Assembly: GCA_003696955.1 (NCBI GenBank)
Contig: RFGU01000147.1
Span: 1-35,271 of the forward strand
DNA length: 35,271 bases
Direction: 5' to 3'
DNA from: Deltaproteobacteria bacterium
Lineage (GTDB): Bacteria > Myxococcota_A > Polyangia > Nannocystales > Nannocystaceae
Positions 7,777-14,436 of the stretch are shown here, piece after piece (within the stretch, counting starts at the first letter, position 1; each line of letters starts with the position of its first letter). Both the position numbers and the translations under genes were made by a program. The notes beneath the pieces are model-generated. The model saw only the letters and a list, made by a program, of their open reading frames with translations. It did no database searches and was not told the origin of the DNA.

Positions 7777-8481
7777 GTGGACTCTGGACCGACAGCCGCG
7801 ACCGGCAAGCCCCTCGACGGAACGCGCGTCCTCGTCGTCGAGGACGACCCCATGGTTGCCAAGGCCATCGTCCGGGCCCTCGCCCGCAGCGGTGCCGACG
7901 TCACGAGCTGCGACGGCCTCGAACGGGCGTACGCCGAGTTGCAAGAACCCGACAACGCCTTCGACGCGGCCGTGGTCGACGTCGGGTTGCCGGACGGCAC
8001 GGGCTTCAGCCTCGTATCCGCCCTGCGCAGCCACGGCTGCCCGTGCGCCTGTGTCGTGGTGACGGGCATCGTCGACGCCGGGGTCGTGCGCAAGTGCATC
8101 GACGGCGCCGTCTCCGCACTCCTTCCCAAGCCCTTCGAGACCAAGGCCCTCGTGGACGCCACCCGACAGGCCGCCGAGCAGACCCGCCTGTGGCGAAACT
8201 GGTGCGACGCGGTCGGGCTGGCCGAAGCCAATCCCGGCGTCTTGGAGATCGGGGACACCGAACGGCTCGTGGAGGCATTGGTCCAGCGCGGTCAGCTCAC
8301 CGGCCGCGAGCGCCAGACCCTCGATCTGTTGCTCAAGGGCGCCCAGAACGTGGAGATCGCCGAACACCTCGGAATCTCGGCGAACACCGTCAAGTACCAC
8401 GTCCGCAACCTGCTGCGGAAGCTCGGGTTCGAAAGCCGCACGGATCTCTTTCGTACCCTGGCCCGCAAGCGCGGCAACTGA
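7777..8481 (+). CDS. response regulator, REC + LuxR/NarL-type HTH
   Basis: This 234-residue transcription regulator has a phosphoacceptor domain at about 16-130: acidic pocket E22-D24, phosphorylated Asp68 in VVDVGLPDG, Thr96 and Lys118. All key residues are present. A linker with a short helical stretch leads to a LuxR/NarL-type DNA-binding domain (about 173-230), with LTGRERQ and ISANTVKYHV recognisable. The frame is open upstream to 7651, but GTG 7777 has a good ribosome binding site, 8 nt away. No histidine kinase is next to it, so it is an orphan regulator. Its own promoter carries an inverted repeat over the -35, consistent with self-control. The next gene, a tandem DsbA lipoprotein, follows after 81 nt and could be a target. 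Confidence 0.92.
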   Translation: MDSGPTAATGKPLDGTRVLVVEDDPMVAKAIVRALARSGADVTSCDGLERAYAELQEPDNAFDAAVVDVGLPDGTGFSLVSALRSHGCPCACVVVTGIVDAGVVRKCIDGAVSALLPKPFETKALVDATRQAAEQTRLWRNWCDAVGLAEANPGVLEIGDTERLVEALVQRGQLTGRERQTLDLLLKGAQNVEIAEHLGISANTVKYHVRNLLRKLGFESRTDLFRTLARKRGN

Positions 8482-8562
8482 GCCGGGAGGCGGGCCCGCG
8501 TCGCCGCCGTCCCGCTCCGCGGCGTAGCACGGAGACCCCATTCGGCGTACAACGTCGGTGCG

Positions 8563-10011
8563 ATGCGCCGCGCACGACCCTCCCGTCCGCCCGCGCGATC
8601 TCCGGCGTGGCCTGCGCTCGTCGGGGCGATGGGGCTTTTCGCCTGCGCCCACGGTCGGTCACCCGAGCCGCCCCCGCCCCCGGCGGACGACCGGGCAGCG
8701 GACGCGGACCGGCTTCCCGCCTTCGACGCTGCCCGTCCGAAGTCCGCAGAGCCCGCCGACGTTCCCTTCGAGCGGTACCACGTGCTCCTTGGCGATGCGC
8801 CCGTGCGTGGGCCGGAGGACGCCAAGGTCACCATCGTGATGTTCAGCGACTTCGAGTGCCCGTTCTGCAGGCAGGGGTACGAGGTCCTCGAACGGATCCG
8901 GCAGGCCTACGGCGACGACGTACGGGTCGCCTACAAGGCGTTTCCCCTGGACTTCCACGAACACGCCCTGGCCGCCGCCGCCGCCGCCGAGAGCGCCCGC
9001 GAAGCGGGGCGGTTCTGGGCCTTCTTCGACGCCATGTTCGCCCAATCGGAGGTCACGGTGGAGACGATTCTGGCGGCGGCCCGAGCCGCCGGTCTCGACC
9101 CCGGTCGGGTGCGAGCCGACATGCAGGCCCGCCGCGGCATCACGCGCGTGGCCCGCAATCTGCGCCAGGGCCGGAGACTCGGCGTTTCGAGCACGCCCAC
9201 GTTCTTCGTCAACGGCCGCATGATCAAGGGGGCCCAACCCTTCGATGCCATGTCCGCCCTGGTGGAGCAGGAGATCGCCCTCGCCAAGCGGTGGCAGGCC
9301 GCCGGCGTCCCGGCGGACGGCATCTACGCCCACGCCATCGCGGACGGCTATCGCCGGGTCGAGTACCGCAAGCGCAAGGGCCCCGATCCCGACGGCGTCT
9401 ACCGCGTGCCGCTCGGCGATGCCCCGGTCCTCGGCCCGCCCGACGCACCGGTCACGTTGGTGATCTTCGGCGACTTCGAGTGTCCCTTCTGCGTCGTCGG
9501 TCACGAGGTCGTGGCACAACTGGCGGCGACCTACGGCGAGAAGCTGCGGATCGCATACAAGCACTTCCCCCTGCCGTTCCACGAACACGCCATCTTGGCG
9601 GCTCGGGGCGCCCTCTTCGCCCAGGCCAAGGGCAAGTTCTGGCCGTACTACGACGCCGTGTACGCGCGACGCGCCGACCTGTCGGTCGATGCGCTCGTCG
9701 AGATTGCGCGGGATCTCGGGCTGTCCCCCGACGCATTCCGTAAGGCCCTGTACGACGACGGTCGGGACGACCGGATCCTGCGGGACATCCGGCAGGGCAT
9801 GGAACTCGGCGTGTCGGGTACGCCGGCGTTCTTCGTCAACGGCCGACCGATCGTCGGGGCCCAGCCGCCTGCCGCGTTCATCCTGCTCATCGAGGAGGAA
9901 CTTTCGCGGGCGGCCGACCTGCGCGAAGCCGGCGTGCCGCCGGAGCGGCTCTACGACGAACTGACGCGACGTCCCCTCGACGAGATTTCCGCGGACGACG
10001 AGCAGCGGTGA
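8563..10011 (+). CDS. lipoprotein with two DsbA/thioredoxin-like domains
   Basis: This 482-residue predicted lipoprotein (lipobox LFAC, Cys28) has a Pro-rich linker and two tandem DsbA-family domains. Domain 1 (about 70-245) has CPFC at 99-102 and cis-Pro T211-P212. Domain 2 (about 280-455) has CPFC at 307-310 and T420-P421. The halves are clearly duplicated: each starts with a LLGDAPV or PLGDAPV segment, has FECPFC, a FHEHA motif and a TPxFFVNGR motif. Both active sites look complete. The role is thiol-disulfide exchange in the periplasm or at the outer membrane; oxidase versus reductase cannot be told. ATG 8563 has TACAAC 9 nt upstream and no Shine-Dalgarno. Confidence 0.9.
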   Translation: MRRARPSRPPARSPAWPALVGAMGLFACAHGRSPEPPPPPADDRAADADRLPAFDAARPKSAEPADVPFERYHVLLGDAPVRGPEDAKVTIVMFSDFECPFCRQGYEVLERIRQAYGDDVRVAYKAFPLDFHEHALAAAAAAESAREAGRFWAFFDAMFAQSEVTVETILAAARAAGLDPGRVRADMQARRGITRVARNLRQGRRLGVSSTPTFFVNGRMIKGAQPFDAMSALVEQEIALAKRWQAAGVPADGIYAHAIADGYRRVEYRKRKGPDPDGVYRVPLGDAPVLGPPDAPVTLVIFGDFECPFCVVGHEVVAQLAATYGEKLRIAYKHFPLPFHEHAILAARGALFAQAKGKFWPYYDAVYARRADLSVDALVEIARDLGLSPDAFRKALYDDGRDDRILRDIRQGMELGVSGTPAFFVNGRPIVGAQPPAAFILLIEEELSRAADLREAGVPPERLYDELTRRPLDEISADDEQR

Positions 10012-10024
10012 GCCGACGGCCGCC

Positions 10025-10048
10025 TCGGTCCGAACGACGACGGACCGA
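10025..10048. terminator. hairpin between convergent genes
   Basis: An 8-bp inverted repeat, TCGGTCCG (10025-10032) with CGGACCGA (10041-10048), closes an 8-nt loop. It sits in the 75-nt gap between the tandem DsbA gene and the convergent synthase-fusion gene, so it could terminate both. No T-tract is present. Confidence 0.5.
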
Positions 10049-10086
10049 AGGCACGAACCGGCGCACGCCGTGGAGACGCCGGACGC

Positions 10087-13000
10087 CTATTCGCCTTCGG
10101 ACTCGTTCGTACCGCGTGCGACGTACGCCCGCAGTGCACGAAAGGCGAGATCGGCGTCGGTCTCGCCGAGCCCGTAGTTCGCCATCTGCTCGCGCGCGTA
10201 GCGACGGCGCTCCTCGAGGGAGGCACCGCTCAGTTCGAGGGCGAGGGCCCCTGCAAGGGCCACGAACCCGCCGGGCAGGGCGCCCTCGTCCGCGCCCTCG
10301 TACGTCGCAACGAGGCGGGTGATCGCGGGGGCGTCTCGGCGATCGACGGCATCGAGAAGGTCGAGCCCCTCGCGCACGCCGGGGGGTGCGTCGGCGGCTC
10401 GACGCCGCACGTCGGCCCAAAAGGCGGTCCCCGAAAGGCGCACGTACGGTTCGGTCAAGCGAAACACCTCGTAGACCGCCGTAAGGTACGAGCCCCAGGA
10501 GGTCTCGCCACGGTCGAGGGCGGCCGCCGTCTCCCGATAGACGCGCATGGGTCCCACCGAGACGCCCCCTTCCGGCGTTCGGGCAACGCCGCCTTCCTCG
10601 AAGTCGCGCAAGAGCCACATGGCCTGCTCCGGCTCGAAGAGCACGTGGGGGTCGCGATAGTCCCCGATGCCCCGGCGCGGATAGGGCACCCGCTCGATGC
10701 CCCCGAAGACTTCGATGACCGGAAGGGGCGTCCACCAGATGGCCAGCAGCATCTCGGCCGAGTCCCGAAAGAAGCGCGTACGTTCGGCTCCGGTGTCGAG
10801 GCGCGGGTGCGCGTCGCTGTTGGGGGCGAACCGTGACACGAAGGGATGCAGGATCCTGCGGTTGGCCACGATGAGGCCGTGGATCTGCCCGAGGTCGGAG
10901 ATTCCGAGGATCTCGAGCTGTTCGCGGGCATCGGGCCACTCGAAGACGGTGGCGTCGGGCAGCCGGACGGGTCCGTCCGCCGAGGCCAGGATCACCCAGT
11001 CGCGCTCGCCGATCCGCATGATGAGGTAGTCCTCGAACGCCTCGTCCACGGCCGCGAGCACCGAGAGGATGAGATCGTTGGAGATCTCGTAGCCCTGAAG
11101 CCACTGGGCGAAGATCCCTCCCGGCGCCAGGTAGCGCTTGGCCTCGGCGTAGAACTCCCGCGTAAACAGGCTCGCCACCCCCGAGACCCAAGGGTTCGTG
11201 GGCTCGGAGACGATGATGTCGTAGTCGCGCGCCGCCGCGGCGAAATACGCCTTGGCGTCGTCGAACCACATATGGTTTCGCGGATCGTCGTAGGCCCTGT
11301 GGTTGACGGCGAAGAAGAACTTCCCGCCCCTGACCATCTCGGGTTCGATCTCGATGGTGTCGAGCCGTTCGAGGTGTGCCGAACCGAGGAGCGTGTGGCA
11401 CGTAACGCCCGAGCCGAAGCCGATGAGGGCCGCCGTCTTGGCCGTGGGATGGACCGAAAGGGGCAAGAGCCCGACCAGGAACTGGTTGGGCTCGTCGCCC
11501 GCCAGGTCGGGGCCGATGCTCGGATCGCGTCCTTCGGGGAACCGTTCGAGCACCACCGAGGCGTCCGGTTTGCCGTTCGTATAGATGATCCGGTGCCCCG
11601 GCCGTTCCGTGTTCTCCACCACGGTCACGCTGGCGGTGCGACCGTCCCGGTAGGAGAGGATCTCCAGGTAGTCGGGCAGGCGAAACCGTCCCTTGCGAAA
11701 CACCGTCGACGTCAGGATCCGCGGATCCATGGGTACGAGCATCCCCAGGGCCGCGACGGCCGCCGTCGCGACGGCCGCGCGACGCCGCAGTTTCGTGACG
11801 CCGGCCGCCACGGCCTCGGCCGGAGCGGCCTTGGCCAGCAGCCAGATCCCGAGCCCCATGTCCACCAGCGCCCCGAGGACGATGACCCCTTTGAGCCCCA
11901 CCACCGGCAGCAGGACGATGCCCGCGGCCACCGCCCCCGTGATCGACCCCAGGGTGTTGACCCCGTAGACGCGGCCCACGACACCCTCGGGCTCGCCCCG
12001 CCGAAGCAGGACGTGGGTGAGCAGGGGCAGGGTCATGCCGGCGCAGAAGGTCGCCGGCAGCATGATCATGAGGCACACGAGGTAGCGCAGGACGTTGAAG
12101 CCGATCCAGGTGGCCATGGTGCGACCGTCCGGATCCGACAGGAGCCAGGCCATCGCGCCCGTGGCCGCCATGTAGAGGGGGAGGGTCGCGACGGCCGCCA
12201 TCCCCATCACGAGCTGCACGAAGGCCAGCACCAGTTCGGGAAACCGGTACCGGTCCATGCGCCGCCGCACCCAGAGGCCTCCGAGGGCAAGGCCCAGCAC
12301 GAAGGCCGACAGCATGACTTCGAAGGAGTGGGTGGCGCTGCCGATGATCATGGACAAGAGCCGGATCCATCCGATCTCGTACATGAACGAGGACAGTCCG
12401 GTGCCGAAGGCGACGGCGAGGAAGAGCAGGCCGAGGGTCCGCCGCTCACCGGACGTGGCCCGCGCGCCCTCGATGACGGGCATGGCTTCACGGTCGCGCA
12501 GGGCCACCAACAGGATCAGGATGTTCAGCACCCCCGCGACCGCCAAGGTGCCCGGAAGGCCGAGGAACGCCACGCCCACGAACCCCGACAAGATCGCACC
12601 CAAGGAGGCGCCCAAGCTGTTCGTGAAGTACAGGAAGCTCAGGATCTCGCCGGAGTGGGCGGGATCCCGGCGCAGGATCCCCACGCTCATCACCGGGAAC
12701 GTCATCCCGAGCAGGATGCACGGCCCCACGATGAGGGATGCCGCCAGGAGCCACTTGGCGGCCTCGACGCCCGCGCCGCCGCCGAACGCCGGGAACAGGA
12801 CGTCGTAGGCCAGCCGCGTGACGAGATCGAATACCGTCGGAAACGCGAGGGCATAGAGCCCGATGCATCCCTCGATGAGGCCGTAGGCGACGACCGGGCG
12901 ACGGATCCGATGGACGTAGCGACCGGCCAGCAGGGCCCCGGCGGACATGCCTCCCATGAAGAGCGCAAGCACGAGGACCTGGGCCGTCGCAGCGCTGCCG

Positions 13001-13122
13001 ACGAATTGCCGGATGTAGCGCGACCAGATGGACTCGTAGACGAGTCCGCTCATCCCCGAAAGGAAGAACAGGAGGAACAACGTGCGATGGCGCGCGATGG
13101 GACCGGAGGCTGGGCCCGACAT
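10087..13122 (-). CDS. polytopic membrane protein fused to a spermidine-synthase-like domain
   Basis: This 1011-residue protein has three parts. Residues 12-435 hold about twelve to fourteen membrane helices in two similar halves (GMSGLVYES and TGLSSFMYEI open them), as in fused MFS/spermidine-synthase proteins. Residues about 465-720 form a Rossmann methyltransferase-like domain of the spermidine synthase family: nucleotide motif IGFGSG (567-572) and EIEPEM (591-596). At the catalytic Asp position of true synthases, VSEPTNPW (638-645) is seen. A tail of about 290 residues, rich in helix and with no domain I recognise, completes it. Authentic spermidine synthesis is doubtful; an enzyme acting on a membrane substrate is as likely. 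It starts at ATG 13122 with TATCGT 8 nt upstream. Confidence 0.85.
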   Translation of the reverse strand: MSGPASGPIARHRTLFLLFFLSGMSGLVYESIWSRYIRQFVGSAATAQVLVLALFMGGMSAGALLAGRYVHRIRRPVVAYGLIEGCIGLYALAFPTVFDLVTRLAYDVLFPAFGGGAGVEAAKWLLAASLIVGPCILLGMTFPVMSVGILRRDPAHSGEILSFLYFTNSLGASLGAILSGFVGVAFLGLPGTLAVAGVLNILILLVALRDREAMPVIEGARATSGERRTLGLLFLAVAFGTGLSSFMYEIGWIRLLSMIIGSATHSFEVMLSAFVLGLALGGLWVRRRMDRYRFPELVLAFVQLVMGMAAVATLPLYMAATGAMAWLLSDPDGRTMATWIGFNVLRYLVCLMIMLPATFCAGMTLPLLTHVLLRRGEPEGVVGRVYGVNTLGSITGAVAAGIVLLPVVGLKGVIVLGALVDMGLGIWLLAKAAPAEAVAAGVTKLRRRAAVATAAVAALGMLVPMDPRILTSTVFRKGRFRLPDYLEILSYRDGRTASVTVVENTERPGHRIIYTNGKPDASVVLERFPEGRDPSIGPDLAGDEPNQFLVGLLPLSVHPTAKTAALIGFGSGVTCHTLLGSAHLERLDTIEIEPEMVRGGKFFFAVNHRAYDDPRNHMWFDDAKAYFAAAARDYDIIVSEPTNPWVSGVASLFTREFYAEAKRYLAPGGIFAQWLQGYEISNDLILSVLAAVDEAFEDYLIMRIGERDWVILASADGPVRLPDATVFEWPDAREQLEILGISDLGQIHGLIVANRRILHPFVSRFAPNSDAHPRLDTGAERTRFFRDSAEMLLAIWWTPLPVIEVFGGIERVPYPRRGIGDYRDPHVLFEPEQAMWLLRDFEEGGVARTPEGGVSVGPMRVYRETAAALDRGETSWGSYLTAVYEVFRLTEPYVRLSGTAFWADVRRRAADAPPGVREGLDLLDAVDRRDAPAITRLVATYEGADEGALPGGFVALAGALALELSGASLEERRRYAREQMANYGLGETDADLAFRALRAYVARGTNESEGE

Positions 13123-13130
13123 GGCGTCCG

Positions 13131-13163
13131 ACGATAGCGGCCCACGCGCCGCGATGCTATGTT
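13131..13163. promoter_or_regulatory. back-to-back -10-like elements of a divergent promoter
   Basis: TATCGT (13136-13131, minus strand) lies 8 nt before ATG 13122. TATGTT (13158-13163, plus strand) lies 9 nt before ATG 13173. Each is preceded by GC (GCTATCG, GCTATGT). No Shine-Dalgarno or good -35 is seen for either gene. The spacing suggests that both transcripts begin at or within a few bases of the start codon. Confidence 0.4.
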
Positions 13164-13172
13164 CGGCCGTCC

Positions 13173-13505
13173 ATGCAGCACCGCATCACGCACGGCCTCG
13201 GAGACCTGACGAAAGCCCGATCGGTGGTGGAGCAGGCGTTCTCCACCTACCGGGAGCGACTCGCCGACTACGAACCGAACCTCGCATGGCAATCGGATCG
13301 GCGCGCCGAGGTGACCTTTCGCGTGATGGGCAAGTCGATGCGGGTCGCCATGGAACTCGACGAGCAGGACGTGGTGGTCGAGGGCAAGCTGCCCCTCGTG
13401 TTCCGCCCCTTCCAGGGCAAGATCCTGGGTGTCCTCGAGCGCGAGGTGAAGGCCTGGGCCGAGCGGGCGCGCACCTCCGCGGACGGCGATACACCGCAGG
13501 GCTGA
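13173..13505 (+). CDS. polyhydroxyalkanoic acid system family protein (PHA_gran_rgn)
   Basis: This small protein of 110 residues matches the PHA granule regulatory-type family (PF09650). It begins with HRITHGLG, has the WQSDRRAEVTFRVMGK-like middle, and the LPLVFRPFQGKI segment near residue 75-86, then an amphipathic helix. The length is normal for the family. Members are linked to polyhydroxyalkanoate granules, but many genomes carry them far from PHA synthase, as here, and their molecular job is not settled. It is divergent from the synthase-fusion gene and convergent with the NFU-type gene, with only 24 nt to the latter. Confidence 0.82.
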   Translation: MQHRITHGLGDLTKARSVVEQAFSTYRERLADYEPNLAWQSDRRAEVTFRVMGKSMRVAMELDEQDVVVEGKLPLVFRPFQGKILGVLEREVKAWAERARTSADGDTPQG

Positions 13506-13519
13506 GGCGGCGCGCCGCC
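13506..13519. terminator. 14-bp perfect palindrome between convergent stops
   Basis: GGCGGCGCGCCGCC begins at the base right after the TGA of the PHA-system gene and lies 10 nt from the opposing stop at 13530. As RNA it can fold into a short GC stem on either strand, so a shared terminator is plausible. It could be chance in GC-rich DNA. Confidence 0.4.
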
Positions 13520-13529
13520 CCGTCCGGCG

Positions 13530-14231
13530 TCAGTTGGCGGCGAGCTGGGGCGCCGCGATGCCGCGGATCTGCGGCAAGGCCGCCTTCAAGCGGCGCTCGA
13601 TCCCCTGACGCAAGGTGGCCTGGGCGCTCGGACAACCCACGCAATTGCCCGTAAGCCGCAGGTGCACGACGTCGTCGATCACGTCGAGCAACTCGATGTC
13701 CCCTCCGTCGGCCACGACCAGGGGACGGCAGTCGTCGAGGACCCCGCGCACGGCCTCGACGAGGGCGTCCCCGTCGAGGCGTGCACCGTCGGCCACCGGG
13801 GAGGCCGACGGCTCGGGACCGGATTCGAACGGCGACTGGACGGGTCGGTCCGCGACCACGTCGAGCCTGACGCGCGGGCGGGCATCGGTGGCCGCGGCGC
13901 CCGTCGCCGCAGACGGCCGGTCGGCCGACGCCGTCTCCTCCGCGTCCTCCGGGACCGGCACGGCGCCCGGACCGAGCCGGCCGTAGCCCATGTCGGCGTA
14001 CCACTTCTCGAGCCGCTTGCGCTCACTGTCCCACATGGGCGGATCGGGCACGCGGTCGGGCCATGGAGGCAACGGCGCGCTGACGGGCACACGATCGAGG
14101 CCCACGAGGCGACGGGACCGGTCCACCGCCGTCCCCACCACCCGTAGGGCCCGGGAGTTGGAGGAACGGGTGCGCGAGACCACGACGTCGAGGCCGCGCA
14201 CGGCGATGCGGTGCGCGAGTCGCAACAGCAT
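13530..14231 (-). CDS. NFU-type Fe-S scaffold protein with N-terminal extension
   Basis: This 233-residue protein has a C-terminal NifU/NFU domain (about 152-222) with VVADGGDIELL and the cluster-binding CVGC (C197, C200). Two such domains pair to bind one 4Fe-4S cluster for delivery to apo-proteins. The first 150 residues are unlike any NFU N-domain I know: an Arg-rich start, then WDSERKRLEKWYADMGYG, then a Pro/Ala/Asp-rich disordered linker. It is not the IscU-like domain of full NifU. ATG 14231 is preceded by TACGTA at a 7-nt gap. No isc or suf genes are nearby, so it is a stand-alone carrier. The cytoplasmic location is inferred. Confidence 0.85.
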   Translation of the reverse strand: MLLRLAHRIAVRGLDVVVSRTRSSNSRALRVVGTAVDRSRRLVGLDRVPVSAPLPPWPDRVPDPPMWDSERKRLEKWYADMGYGRLGPGAVPVPEDAEETASADRPSAATGAAATDARPRVRLDVVADRPVQSPFESGPEPSASPVADGARLDGDALVEAVRGVLDDCRPLVVADGGDIELLDVIDDVVHLRLTGNCVGCPSAQATLRQGIERRLKAALPQIRGIAAPQLAAN

Positions 14232-14436
14232 GGAAACCTACGTAGCCGCGGCGGCGAAGCCGGTCAAGCCCCCGTGCGCCAGGCAGGTGCTCCACCGTTC
14301 CACCGCGCCGCCGGTCCGACGGGCCGTGCACGACGGAGACTCGGGGGCCACGATGGCCGGCCCGCGACCCTCGGGCCCTGCTCGGACGCACACGGCGCCC
14401 CATCGACGCCCTGCTAGACTGCGCGCCATCCCACCG

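Noticed and set aside
10846-13137. Long plus-strand open frame opposite the synthase fusion
   Set aside because: It is antisense to a gene with clear domains, its translation is Glu/Arg/His/Gly-rich low complexity, and long shadow frames are expected at this GC content.
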